Shown: positions 15,350-24,195 of the stretch, in pieces
Layout of the letters: each line of letters starts with the position of its first letter
How positions within the stretch are numbered: position 1 is the stretch's first letter
Assembly: GCA_964404285.1 (NCBI GenBank)
Contig: CAYOJK010000003.1
Span: 62,001-126,000, forward strand
DNA length: 64,000 nucleotides
Reading direction: 5' to 3'
Source: JBASEY01 sp964404285
Lineage (GTDB): Bacteria > CSSED10-310
Program-made: the position numbers and the translations under genes
Notes under the pieces: model-generated
The model's input: only the letters and a program-made list of their open reading frames with translations
The model's database searches: none
What the model was told of the DNA's origin: nothing

Positions 15350-18220
15350 ATGAAGATATGTCGGTTCAGATATATTTTGTTTGTGATCGGATCGATATTG
15401 TTGTTCACGTTTTCCATGGCAGATGCAAATGCTTTTGGAAAAAACAAAGTAACCTATTCCAAATTTGGCTGGAAAGTACATTCCACAGACCATTTTGAAT
15501 TTTATTATTATATGGACGAAACGGAATCGATGTTGGAGATTATCCGCTATTTTGAAACTGCTTATACACGAATATCTTCTGATCTTGGGACTGATCTTTC
15601 CGGGAAAATCCCAGTTATTCTTTACAGAACATATTCCGATTTTCAGCAAACAAATGTGTTGTCGGGTTTTATACCCACAGGTGTTGGAGGTTTTTCTGAG
15701 CTGCTGAAAAGAAGAATAGTGATACCGCTTCAAAATTCAAAAAAAGATCTAGAATCATTGATCAATCATGAATTAGTCCATTCATTTCAATTTGAAGTCT
15801 TTTTCCAGAATCGTATCAGCAGAATTTCGGAGGTGCCGTTATGGATTATGGAGGGAATGGCAGAGCATTTATCAGCAGATTGGGACGCGACTGGACGAAT
15901 GGTGTTGAGAGACGCTGTTATAAATGGATATGTGCCTGATCTGGAGAGGTTGAATACATTTGATTATCTGCCTAACCCGTATATGGGATATAAAATATCT
16001 CAATCAGCAATTGATTTTTTACGAAAAGAATACGGCATGGATAAGTTTAGATCGCTGATGTGGGAAGTCAGAAAGACTCTCCGTTCTCGTGAATATATGC
16101 AAAATGCGGCTAAAGAGATTTACGGAATGACTCTAAGTGAAATATCGGCAAAATGGCAGAATGATTTAAGACGTCGTGTCATCGAACTCGAACGTCGACG
16201 CGAAAGTGTCGTAGAATTTGAAAAATCCGTGATGCCCTCTGAGCAATATTCCAGAAGGTTTTCTCCTGTTTTTGGTTTGGGTAATGAGGTCATTCATTTT
16301 GTTGAGGTTACCCAGGATGGATTCAATATCCACACAGGAGCAGTGAAAGATCCGGATAAAAAACAAATGGACCTGTGCCTTACTTGTAGATTGAATAAAC
16401 GTAAATACCGTGGAATAGTCACTGAAGGCAGACCTCTGTCAAGTTGTCTTGATGATGGGCGGCTGGTTTATATCAATAATTATGAAAACCGACATTTCAT
16501 ACAAATACTTGACCCGGCTGTCAAAGGCCTGACTAAAATTATTCAAATACCGGAAGATTCCCCGTCCTCACCGGCTTTCAGTCCGGATGGGCGTTTCGTC
16601 GCTTATGCTGCTTGGGTAGGCATGCAATCGGATATTTTTATAATGGATCTGGATACCGGAAAAACACGAAATGTAACTCAGGACCAACATGTGGATCGTA
16701 CACCATATTGGTCTCCTGATGGTTCCTGGATTGTTTATTCTTCAGAAAGACAAGGACAATTCGATTTGATGTTGGTCAACGTTCATACAGGTCAATTCAG
16801 GCTATTGATTTCTGAGCAAGGAGACCAGATTACGCCTGCTTGGTCACCAGATGGGAAAAAAATTGTTTATATTTCGGATCAAATCGACGGTGTTCCAGAT
16901 CCCCATATTCTGGATATGGAAACCATGCAATCCCACAGGCTGGCTGCACCTGTGACAGGGTGCATGACACCATCATTTTCTATAGATAGCCAAGATATTG
17001 TGCTTACGTTTTACGCCCAAGGAACTGAGAAAATCGTTGTTTTCCCTGCAGATAGAAGACCGGTTATACCCGCTGTCGCTGTTGATGCAGAAGAATTAGA
17101 TGCTGATGGTGAGGCCTACTTTACATCGTTGAAACACGTCGATCCGCAGGCGCCATTGCCCCAATCAGCAAATGATTTGCAAAATGGCGATGTCAAGTTT
17201 CGTTTAATACCGGATTATGCCGTTGGCATGATGGCTTATGGCACAAGTGGAGAGTTCTACCTGGAGGGAGGAGTCGTCCTGTCTGACATACTTGGAGATC
17301 ATCGCATAGAGGTGATAGGAAGTAGAAGAGATAACCAGAGTGGTCTTATGGCCAAATATATGTATTTACGCCAAAGGATCAATTATGGGGCAGCTTTTAT
17401 TCAGGATAGTGACTACTATTATGTGTTCAATATACTTAAAAATGAGTTTCAACGTGTCAGTTGGGATGAATATTGGGCATTGTACTATATGGAATATCCC
17501 TTTTCTACTTATTACAGAGCGGATATCAGTGTTGGATATCAACATTTTGAATATGAAACGAGTGTTAGTGGGTTTAGAGACTTTAAAAGACAGTACGCCT
17601 ACATAGAACCTGCTCTATCCGGCGATACCATAGAATATAAGTATATGGCGGGATATCCTGAGATCTATCGAGGTTGGAGATTCCGAGTAAGCGCTCAGAT
17701 ACCGTTGGAAATGGGAGATTCTTTTGAGAGCTATTGGAATACTCACTATGATTTTCGTGAGTACATACCTGTCGGTAAAAGAACTGTTCTGGCTTTCAGG
17801 CAGTGGGGAGTGATGTCGCGTGGCCGAGATACGTTGTATTATGGAATTGGTGGACCAGGCACCATACGCGGCTATGGTTACAAGCAAATTGTTGGGAATA
17901 AAGTGGTTATAGCCAATGCTGAATTCCGCTTTCCCATTTTGGATCATTTGATCTTTCCAGGAAACATTGGGTTTCATGGTTTTAGAGGAAAATTCTTCGT
18001 TGATGCCGGCGCCGCTTTGATCGATTCGGAATCAATGGAATGGCGATTTGACAACCCTAGAACACTGACTCGAGAAGGATCTTGGAACGCCTCTTATGGA
18101 TGGGGTATCAATTTCTGGTTGATTGGAGTCGAATGGCATTTCGAATGGGCGAGAAAAACGAATTTTAACAAGTCTTCGAGAGGCTGGTCTTATGAGTGGT
18201 CTATTCGGAGAAGTTTTTAG
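15350..18220 (+). CDS. Peptidase / beta-propeller / outer-membrane barrel fusion
   Basis: A 956-residue exported protein with three parts. After a signal peptide (cleavage after ANA, residue 28) comes a gluzincin-type metallopeptidase domain. It has HELVH (H140, E141, H144) and a third ligand in WIMEGMAEH (E168), the MA(E) pattern. Residues about 400-570 hold four TolB/PD40 propeller blades (AFSPDGRFVAYA, YWSPDGSWIVYS, AWSPDGKKIVYI, SFSIDSQDIVL). Residues about 620-956 form an Omp85-like barrel with GGPGTIRGYGY near 835 and a terminal Phe. The likely place is the outer membrane with the protease and propeller in the periplasm. The last 20 bp overlap the convergent Mur ligase gene. Confidence 0.8.
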   Translation: MKICRFRYILFVIGSILLFTFSMADANAFGKNKVTYSKFGWKVHSTDHFEFYYYMDETESMLEIIRYFETAYTRISSDLGTDLSGKIPVILYRTYSDFQQTNVLSGFIPTGVGGFSELLKRRIVIPLQNSKKDLESLINHELVHSFQFEVFFQNRISRISEVPLWIMEGMAEHLSADWDATGRMVLRDAVINGYVPDLERLNTFDYLPNPYMGYKISQSAIDFLRKEYGMDKFRSLMWEVRKTLRSREYMQNAAKEIYGMTLSEISAKWQNDLRRRVIELERRRESVVEFEKSVMPSEQYSRRFSPVFGLGNEVIHFVEVTQDGFNIHTGAVKDPDKKQMDLCLTCRLNKRKYRGIVTEGRPLSSCLDDGRLVYINNYENRHFIQILDPAVKGLTKIIQIPEDSPSSPAFSPDGRFVAYAAWVGMQSDIFIMDLDTGKTRNVTQDQHVDRTPYWSPDGSWIVYSSERQGQFDLMLVNVHTGQFRLLISEQGDQITPAWSPDGKKIVYISDQIDGVPDPHILDMETMQSHRLAAPVTGCMTPSFSIDSQDIVLTFYAQGTEKIVVFPADRRPVIPAVAVDAEELDADGEAYFTSLKHVDPQAPLPQSANDLQNGDVKFRLIPDYAVGMMAYGTSGEFYLEGGVVLSDILGDHRIEVIGSRRDNQSGLMAKYMYLRQRINYGAAFIQDSDYYYVFNILKNEFQRVSWDEYWALYYMEYPFSTYYRADISVGYQHFEYETSVSGFRDFKRQYAYIEPALSGDTIEYKYMAGYPEIYRGWRFRVSAQIPLEMGDSFESYWNTHYDFREYIPVGKRTVLAFRQWGVMSRGRDTLYYGIGGPGTIRGYGYKQIVGNKVVIANAEFRFPILDHLIFPGNIGFHGFRGKFFVDAGAALIDSESMEWRFDNPRTLTREGSWNASYGWGINFWLIGVEWHFEWARKTNFNKSSRGWSYEWSIRRSF

Positions 18221-19577
18221 TTAATTTCTGCAGAATAGATCGGCATAATTCTGGTAGAGATGGATCTCTGGCCCCCATTACTACAACCCAATCGCCTTTG
18301 TTGACGATCTTGGAAACAAGAAAAGGGATTGACCCTCTTTCAACAGCTACGGCCTCTTTGCCTCTAGAACGAATAGAGGCTGCCAGCTCATCGGAGCTCA
18401 CCGTTTTTCCGGCTGTTCCTCCTGCATAGAATATCGGAGCCAGTATCAGCGTATCCTTCTCACGAAGCCCGTCGGCGAATTGATCAACGATATCCTCAAA
18501 TAAAAAGCGTGTCGGCCCAAAACCATGTGGTTGATAAACATAGATGACTCGAGGACTTTGGGCGCCGGCGACTGACATGGTGGCATGTATTTTATCTGGA
18601 TTATGAGCGAAATCATCGATTACAGTGATATCGTTTTGAGTTCCTATTAACTGAAAGCGACGCTGTATCCCTCGAAAACCCTCCAGCGCATCGATGCTTT
18701 CAGGTGATGATCGACCCAGAAAACGTAGCAACGTATATGCAGCCAATGCATTCTCAAGATTATAATATCCGGGCAGATTTATTTGAAACCGTTTGCCTTC
18801 CAGCCGGCCACCCGATGTCAAACCCTCAAAAAAAGGATCGACGATGTGAAAATCCGAATCTGTCGTAAAACCAAAACTCAGTCGTTTTCGCGCAAAACTT
18901 GATAGTCTGCTGCTCAAATGACATCGAGAATTGAATATCAATGTATCTTTGATATTGCCAATGTAGATTTTGAAAATCTCGGTTAATTCAGCAATAGAAA
19001 GGTGATCTTTGCTGATATTGGTCAATATCCCAATTTCAGGCTTATATTTTTTCAGACTTCCATCACTTTCATCTGCCTCGTATATTGCCCATGAGCTGTT
19101 CCCACAAAGAAATTCACTATCTTCTCCTAAATCTGTTATCCCAATAATCTTTGCTCCATTGATTACCGTTGGATCAAGTCCCGCTTTTTTCATTCCCCAT
19201 GCACAAAAACCTGTCACAGTGCTTTTGCCGGATGTTCCCGCTACGGCGATACACCGCATTGATTGAGTCAATTCATTCAACGCATCAGACCGATGAATGA
19301 TGGGTATCCCTTTTTCTTGAGCAGCTTTGACATCTGGAATAGTTGATTCCACAGCGGTTGAAGCAACTACAAAATCCAAATCATGGTGAATACCCGATCC
19401 GTCTTGTGAAAATAACTGGATACCACTCGCTACCAATTCTTGGTAAAAATCAGGCCGATTGCCTTTGTCATGATCGCGATCAGAACCGCTCACACAATGC
19501 CCCATATTATTCATTATTCTGGCGATACCATTCATTCCGGAACCGCCTATGCCGATAAAAAAAATGGATTGTTTCAT
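18201..19577 (-). CDS. Mur ligase family protein (MurC/Mpl-like)
   Basis: A 458-residue ATP-dependent amide ligase of the MurC type. The N-terminal Rossmann domain starts FFIGIGGSGMNGIA, as in MurC and Mpl. The central ATPase domain has GTSGKST (about residues 115-121), where MurC and Mpl usually have GTHGKTT, and the C-terminal domain contains DDFAHNPDKI. MurC adds L-Ala to UDP-MurNAc; Mpl reattaches recycled tripeptide. The gene is not in a dcw cluster and is followed by ArsA-like ATPases, so Mpl-like or another substrate is possible. A GGGGG stretch precedes the ATG. Confidence 0.75.
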   Translation of the reverse strand: MKQSIFFIGIGGSGMNGIARIMNNMGHCVSGSDRDHDKGNRPDFYQELVASGIQLFSQDGSGIHHDLDFVVASTAVESTIPDVKAAQEKGIPIIHRSDALNELTQSMRCIAVAGTSGKSTVTGFCAWGMKKAGLDPTVINGAKIIGITDLGEDSEFLCGNSSWAIYEADESDGSLKKYKPEIGILTNISKDHLSIAELTEIFKIYIGNIKDTLIFNSRCHLSSRLSSFARKRLSFGFTTDSDFHIVDPFFEGLTSGGRLEGKRFQINLPGYYNLENALAAYTLLRFLGRSSPESIDALEGFRGIQRRFQLIGTQNDITVIDDFAHNPDKIHATMSVAGAQSPRVIYVYQPHGFGPTRFLFEDIVDQFADGLREKDTLILAPIFYAGGTAGKTVSSDELAASIRSRGKEAVAVERGSIPFLVSKIVNKGDWVVVMGARDPSLPELCRSILQKLTKNFSE

Positions 19578-19613
19578 GGTCCCCCATCCTTAAAGATACC
19601 AGGAATCACATTA

Positions 19614-20753
19614 CTAGAAATAGTCAAGGCAATCTATCAAATAAGGGTGCAAAGCTTTCAGTTCATCGAGGGATGTAATTTCGTGTGCGAGTAGAGGGAT
19701 TTTGGCGCTAGCTACCTGTATAGGAAAACCTTTTAAAAGAGATTTCATTAGATGAGTTTCATTTTTAACTTGTTTTTGATGAAGACTAATAAACGTATCA
19801 AGTTCATACAGTTGCTCTTTTATAGAGTCTTTAAAATGAGGTTTTACAGTAACCGTTTTGGTTTGTGAGGAAACGCTTGGAAAGAATGGGGAAGAAATAC
19901 GATTGAAAATAATGCCTTTCAAAGGCAATTGAGCTGATAAAAGTGTAGAAGCGATACGGTGAGTTTCCTGAATACTGGATGGATGACACGATGAAACCAG
20001 AAGGATACTTGTTCGTTGAGGGTTTTTCAGAATGCATTGAAGGTCATAGACACGATGGTAAAAGTCATCGTAGAAATCTTGCAGAGAAAAGACTAAATCG
20101 CGAGCTTCATCCAGCCAAGCTTTTCCGGTTATTCCCGATAGAAAAGCTGCCGGCAGGCTTGACGCATCTTTTTTGGGCTCAGTTTTTCGTTTGAATAACA
20201 CTTTTAAGGGTTTTTTAATTAAGTCAATATGTGATGGATCAAGAAGTTGCAGCAGTTGATCGGGAGCATGAAAAAATTTGGGGGCGCTTCCTGCTGGGGG
20301 AGTATCGATGATTAGGGTATCCATTGGTATATCCGTTAGCAGTTGATAAGCTTTTCCCCATGCTAAACATTCCTCTGTGTTGCTCATTTGCCTGAGCGCA
20401 GCCAAAAAAACAGGGTTGGTAATAATCGTGTCGGCAAGGGAGGGAAGGGGTGAATAACGTGTAACTAGAGTTTTGGCCGCGGTTTCTAAATGCAGCATAG
20501 ATACTTTTAGGAAACCGACTTGTTCATCGGGATTGGAGTTGACTTTCACATCTATCAATTCGTCGCCTGTTATCGAAAGTCCAAGAGAATCAGCAAGCCT
20601 GCGAGCAGGATCGACTGTGAACACAACGGTATCTCGGCCTTTTAGCGCTGATAGGGCAGCAAGGGATGCCGCAATACTGGTCTTACCGACGCCTCCTATT
20701 CCATATAAAAGAAGTAGGCGAGTGGGCATGGTGCGTGGTTCGTTATCCCTCAT
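19614..20753 (-). CDS. ArsA/GET3-family ATPase, subunit 1
   Basis: A 379-residue cytoplasmic P-loop ATPase of the SIMIBI class with the deviant Walker A GIGGVGKTS (residues 18-26) and TVDPARRLADSLG, diagnostic of the ArsA/Get3 family. IIDTPPAGSAPKFF is the switch II region. No arsenite-efflux genes or Cys-rich metal site are visible, so arsenic resistance is unlikely; handling of hydrophobic or membrane proteins is one alternative known for Get3. The start lies inside the last codons of the second ArsA-like gene (11-bp overlap), so the two are co-translated and probably form a heterodimer. Confidence 0.8.
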   Translation of the reverse strand: MRDNEPRTMPTRLLLLYGIGGVGKTSIAASLAALSALKGRDTVVFTVDPARRLADSLGLSITGDELIDVKVNSNPDEQVGFLKVSMLHLETAAKTLVTRYSPLPSLADTIITNPVFLAALRQMSNTEECLAWGKAYQLLTDIPMDTLIIDTPPAGSAPKFFHAPDQLLQLLDPSHIDLIKKPLKVLFKRKTEPKKDASSLPAAFLSGITGKAWLDEARDLVFSLQDFYDDFYHRVYDLQCILKNPQRTSILLVSSCHPSSIQETHRIASTLLSAQLPLKGIIFNRISSPFFPSVSSQTKTVTVKPHFKDSIKEQLYELDTFISLHQKQVKNETHLMKSLLKGFPIQVASAKIPLLAHEITSLDELKALHPYLIDCLDYF

Positions 20754-21678
20754 AATTTATCTCGATCAGTCGTTCTGCTGTTAATAAAGAAATTTCTTGT
20801 GGTTTAGATGACAAGAAATAGGGAATTTTTAAAACCGGTTCTTGCCACCAATTTGTCAGATTTTGAATATGATGATTCGCCTGCTGAAAACGCTGTTGAA
20901 CAATCTGGGCAACGTTTCTCATCGATCTGGAGTCGATATCGACCTTCAACACATTAGTCAATATTTCTTGTAATTCGTTGTCTGATAAGGTTTTCAACCA
21001 ATTATAAGTTTTATCTGACAAGGGCTCAGCAGGAACTTGGTTGACCAAAAGGGTATCTATAGCCATTTCTCCTCGGTTTTGAAAATCAAGTATCATCTCA
21101 CGTGTTTCTCGAATAGGCGTTTCTTCTGGAAGAGCAACAACGAATAATTTGCTGATCGAAGGGTCTCGAAGATATTCCTGATTGCGTTTAAAGCGTTGAT
21201 GTAGAGGACCGTGAGTAATTATTCCGCTGATTGTATCCGTTGCTGCAAAAAGGTTTGAGCTGAAACCGCTTGAAGGCATATCGACTATGACGGTTTGCCA
21301 AGGATAGCGTGATTCTTGTGACGCATAATGAAAAATTTTATCCATTAACAAAATTTCGCGTAAACCAGGCACGACTGCTGACAAAGAAGAATATAGTGGA
21401 TGGTTTAAAATCCATTTTCTAAATGGTTTAAGAGCAAAATAATGGTCGATGGTTTCATCCAGAACGCTTTGTCGATCAAGAACCATTGCGTAGAATCCAC
21501 TTGGTGTCAAAACAGTATCTGATGATAGATTGGGTAGGCCGGTATGTTCCTTAAAACTCAAAGACCAGTCCAAAGATATTGCCAGAGCTCCGCCGTTAGC
21601 GGCATAATGGCTGCCTAAGGCTGCCGTAATGGCAGTTTTGCCGACTCCACCTTTTCCACAAACAAAAATAACTTTCAT
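20743..21678 (-). CDS. ArsA/GET3-family ATPase, subunit 2
   Basis: A 311-residue P-loop ATPase starting MKVIFVCGKGGVGKTAI, with the deviant Walker A at residues 8-16. The A-loop segment reads ISLDWSLSFKEHTG instead of the DPA found in its neighbour, and VDMPSSGFSSNLF corresponds to switch II. It is a divergent partner of the following ArsA-like gene. Paired ArsA-like subunits occur in several diderm bacteria with no proven function. It is transcribed away from sucC across a 126-bp gap that holds no other gene. Confidence 0.78.
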   Translation of the reverse strand: MKVIFVCGKGGVGKTAITAALGSHYAANGGALAISLDWSLSFKEHTGLPNLSSDTVLTPSGFYAMVLDRQSVLDETIDHYFALKPFRKWILNHPLYSSLSAVVPGLREILLMDKIFHYASQESRYPWQTVIVDMPSSGFSSNLFAATDTISGIITHGPLHQRFKRNQEYLRDPSISKLFVVALPEETPIRETREMILDFQNRGEMAIDTLLVNQVPAEPLSDKTYNWLKTLSDNELQEILTNVLKVDIDSRSMRNVAQIVQQRFQQANHHIQNLTNWWQEPVLKIPYFLSSKPQEISLLTAERLIEINYEG

Positions 21679-21804
21679 CGTAATCCTACAAATAGAAATT
21701 TAGTTTTCTTTCTATATGAAAGCAACACTTTTGAAGGATTTGTATTGAATGATTTTTACCTATCGAGTAATCTGCACCCGCTGCTGGAAATGGAGGGCTT
21801 AATT

Positions 21805-22992
21805 TTGAAAATCCATGAATACCAAGCTCATGATCTGATGAAAAAATATGGAATCCCGGTTTTGCCTTTTCGATTGGCAGACTCGGTTAAATCCGGACTG
21901 GATGCGGCGCATTCAATGTTTGACGCCGGTATGTCGCAACTGGCGATAAAAGCACAGATACACGCTGGAGGCAGGGGAAAAGCCGGAGGTATCGCTCTTG
22001 TTCGGTCTGTCAAAGAAGCGGAGGACGCCTTACGTAGGATCCTGGGTATGCGCCTGGTGAACCCTCAAACCGGCCCAAGCGGCAAATTGGTTCGTAAAGT
22101 GATGATAGTCAGCGCTGACAATAGAATTCAACAAGAGTTTTATGTCGGCTTAGTATTGGATCGCGATAGCGAAGCGCCTCTGATGCTGGTTTCAGCAGAA
22201 GGCGGAGTCGATATAGAAGAAACATCTCAAAAAAAACCAGAATCAATCACTAGAATTGGAATTGATCCTTATTTGGGACTGTTAAATTTTCAGATCAGAA
22301 CCTTAGCAGATAAACTTGGATTGACGGGTAAAGCTCTTCAAGCTGCGTTTCCCTTGTTTTCGGGGCTTTACAAAATGTTTATTGCTCTGGATTGCTCGCA
22401 AATTGAAATAAACCCGTTAGTGCTGACCGATACAGATGATCTGTATCCTTTGGATGCAAAAATCAACCTGGATGAGTCAGCCTTTTTTAAACACCCCGAA
22501 CTGGTCGAATTGAAAGATTCGCATGAAGAAACAGAACAGGAAGTCAGCGCGGCCCGATATCATCTAAATTATGTCAAACTCGATGGCGAAATCGGCTGTA
22601 TGGTCAATGGAGCCGGCTTGGCAATGGCGACAATGGATACGATCAGTATGTATGGAGGGAAACCGGCTAATTTTTTGGATATAGGGGGGAGCGCGGGTAA
22701 ACAGTCTGTTACAGAGGCTTTTAAAATTTTACTGAGTGATCCTGACGTTGAAGCCGTGCTGGTAAATATTTTTGCAGGAATTGTTCGTTGTGATTGGGTT
22801 GCAGAGGGTATAATTGCGGCAGTTGAAGAAATACGGATGGAGCGCCCGCTAGTGGTGCGCCTTGCAGGAACGAATTCTCGGCAGGGAATGGCATTGTTAA
22901 AAGAATCCGGTTTACCATTGCATACGGCAACAACATTGGAGGAAGCTGCTGAGCGAGTAGTAGCTTTAGCGCGTGGAGGTCGGGTTTCATGA
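21805..22992 (+). CDS. sucC: Succinyl-CoA synthetase beta subunit
   Basis: SucC binds nucleotide and succinate in the reversible succinyl-CoA plus NDP/phosphate reaction of the TCA cycle. The protein starts with the family hallmark MKIHEYQAHDLMKKYGIPV and is 395 residues. The ATP-grasp domain (about 1-240) carries AIKAQIHAGGRGKAGG, and the C-terminal domain has FLDIGGSAG (GGxA in most members) and NIFAGIVRCD. I chose TTG at 21805 because GGAGGG lies seven bases before it and the family N-terminus begins exactly there. An in-frame ATG at 21790 and other upstream codons would add non-family residues. The stop overlaps sucD by 4 bp. Confidence 0.93.
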   Translation: MKIHEYQAHDLMKKYGIPVLPFRLADSVKSGLDAAHSMFDAGMSQLAIKAQIHAGGRGKAGGIALVRSVKEAEDALRRILGMRLVNPQTGPSGKLVRKVMIVSADNRIQQEFYVGLVLDRDSEAPLMLVSAEGGVDIEETSQKKPESITRIGIDPYLGLLNFQIRTLADKLGLTGKALQAAFPLFSGLYKMFIALDCSQIEINPLVLTDTDDLYPLDAKINLDESAFFKHPELVELKDSHEETEQEVSAARYHLNYVKLDGEIGCMVNGAGLAMATMDTISMYGGKPANFLDIGGSAGKQSVTEAFKILLSDPDVEAVLVNIFAGIVRCDWVAEGIIAAVEEIRMERPLVVRLAGTNSRQGMALLKESGLPLHTATTLEEAAERVVALARGGRVS

Positions 22993-23861
22993 GTATTTTG
23001 GTTAATAGGCAAACTAAGGTGATTGTTCAGGGGATAACGGGTCGAGAAGGTTCTTTTCATACAGCTCAAATGCTTGCGTATGGCACCGATGTCGCAGGAG
23101 GGGTAACACCTGGAAAGGGTGGAACCAGGGTGAACGGTGTGCCGGTCTTTAACTCGATGGAAGAAGCTGTAGAAAAAACTCATGCTGATACATCCATTAT
23201 TTTTGTTCCCTCACAATTTGCCGTTGATGCAATCTTTGAAGCGGCATTTTCTGGTATTCGGCTGATAATTTGTATATCGGAAGGGCTTCCTGCACTGGAT
23301 ATGATGCTGGCTAAAAAGCGCTTGAAAGAAATGGGAGTAAAGATTATCGGCCCCAATTGTCCAGGTATTATCACTCCTGGAGAATGTAAAATTGGTATCA
23401 TGCCGTCTGATATTCATCGTCCCGGACGAATAGGGATTATTTCCAGAAGTGGCACTTTGACGTATGAGGTTGTTTCACAGGTAACCACTTTGGGATTAGG
23501 ACAATCCACTGCGGTTGGCATTGGAGGTGACCCGATAACGGGGATGAGTTTTGTGGATTGCTTGGAATTGTTCGAGAAAGATCCCGAGACAGATGCCGTG
23601 ATCATGATAGGTGAAATCGGTGGCCAAGCAGAAGAAAAGGCTGCAGACTTTGTTGCGGCGTCGATGACAAAACCCGTTATTGGATTTATAGCGGGAAAAA
23701 CTGCGCCACCAGAAAAACGGATGGGGCACGCCGGCGCGATCATTTCCGGTGGAAAGGGCACCGCTGAAGACAAAGTCGGCAAAATGAAAGATGCAGGGAT
23801 AATTGTTGTCGACAGCCTGGAAAATATTGGTAAGATGTTATTGAAACATCTTGATCAATGA
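22989..23861 (+). CDS. sucD: Succinyl-CoA synthetase alpha subunit
   Basis: SucD binds CoA and carries the phosphorylated His. The 290-residue protein has a CoA-binding Rossmann domain (TKVIVQGITGREGSFH, residues 9-24) and a ligase domain. The phospho-histidine is H247 in MGHAGAIISGG, equivalent to E. coli H246. IGPNCPGIITPGE and GIGGDPITGMSF are conserved family segments. Start ATG in an ATGA overlap with sucC shows coupled translation and equal subunit output. It is followed by a dyad-rich 105-bp spacer and then korDABC, the enzyme that makes its substrate. Confidence 0.95.
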   Translation: MSILVNRQTKVIVQGITGREGSFHTAQMLAYGTDVAGGVTPGKGGTRVNGVPVFNSMEEAVEKTHADTSIIFVPSQFAVDAIFEAAFSGIRLIICISEGLPALDMMLAKKRLKEMGVKIIGPNCPGIITPGECKIGIMPSDIHRPGRIGIISRSGTLTYEVVSQVTTLGLGQSTAVGIGGDPITGMSFVDCLELFEKDPETDAVIMIGEIGGQAEEKAADFVAASMTKPVIGFIAGKTAPPEKRMGHAGAIISGGKGTAEDKVGKMKDAGIIVVDSLENIGKMLLKHLDQ

Positions 23862-23938
23862 TCAACAATATGTTTCAATGCTGCATTGAAAAGACCGATC
23901 TGTAGTGAAACATACTGTTCGGTCGGTTAACATGTTAA
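23851..23938. promoter_or_regulatory. Cluster of four inverted repeats before korD
   Basis: Four dyads follow one another. TTGATC-AAT-GATCAA (23851-23865) spans the sucD stop. TTTCAATGC-T-GCATTGAAA (23873-23891) has nine perfect base pairs around one base. GACCGA...TCGGTC (23893-23924) has mismatched inner pairs. TTAACATGTTAA (23927-23938) is a perfect 12-bp palindrome. No T-run follows the hairpins, so they look more like protein-binding or RNA-processing elements than intrinsic terminators. They fill the 105-bp sucD-korD spacer. Confidence 0.45.
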
Positions 23939-23966
23939 GTCAATAAGATTTTTTAGGAGAATCAAC

Positions 23967-24182
23967 TTGAGTCGATCAAGAAAACTTAAAGAAATCAAAC
24001 TAAAAACAGAATGGTGTAAAGGTTGTGCCATCTGTGTTGAAGTTTGCCCGAAAAGTGTGTACGAAATCAAAAGGTTCAAAGCAGTTGCCGCTCACCCTGA
24101 AGCCTGTATAGTTTGTGGACGATGTGAGGAGGCCTGCCCTGATTTCTGTATAGAAATCATACCTGACGAATTAAACCAATAG
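23967..24182 (+). CDS. korD: 2-oxoacid:ferredoxin oxidoreductase delta subunit (ferredoxin-like)
   Basis: A 71-residue protein with two [4Fe-4S] cluster motifs, CKGCAICVEVCP and CIVCGRCEEACP. It supplies the electron exit of the 2-oxoacid:ferredoxin oxidoreductase complex. The TTG start at 23967 has AGGAGA six bases upstream; no ATG is available. It is the first gene of korDABC, 13 bp before korA, the usual order for 2-oxoglutarate-type enzymes. Position next to sucCD supports 2-oxoglutarate as substrate. Confidence 0.9.
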   Translation: MSRSRKLKEIKLKTEWCKGCAICVEVCPKSVYEIKRFKAVAAHPEACIVCGRCEEACPDFCIEIIPDELNQ

Positions 24183-24195
24183 GAAAAAAGAGACC

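Noticed and set aside
15251..15733. Open frame of 160 codons on the minus strand
   Set aside because: It is antisense to the lipoprotein and peptidase-barrel genes, with no recognisable domain or signal.
19614..21678. Arsenite resistance (ArsA) assignment
   Set aside because: There is no ArsB/ACR3 pump, ArsR regulator or metal-binding Cys set; only the ATPase family is supported.
22569..23183. Open frame of 204 codons on the minus strand across sucC/sucD
   Set aside because: It is antisense to two certain genes, has low-complexity Ser/Thr/Pro/Arg-rich content and no ribosome site or domain.
23893..23924. Intrinsic terminator after sucD
   Set aside because: The hairpin has mismatches and no T-run follows; kept only as part of a dyad cluster.
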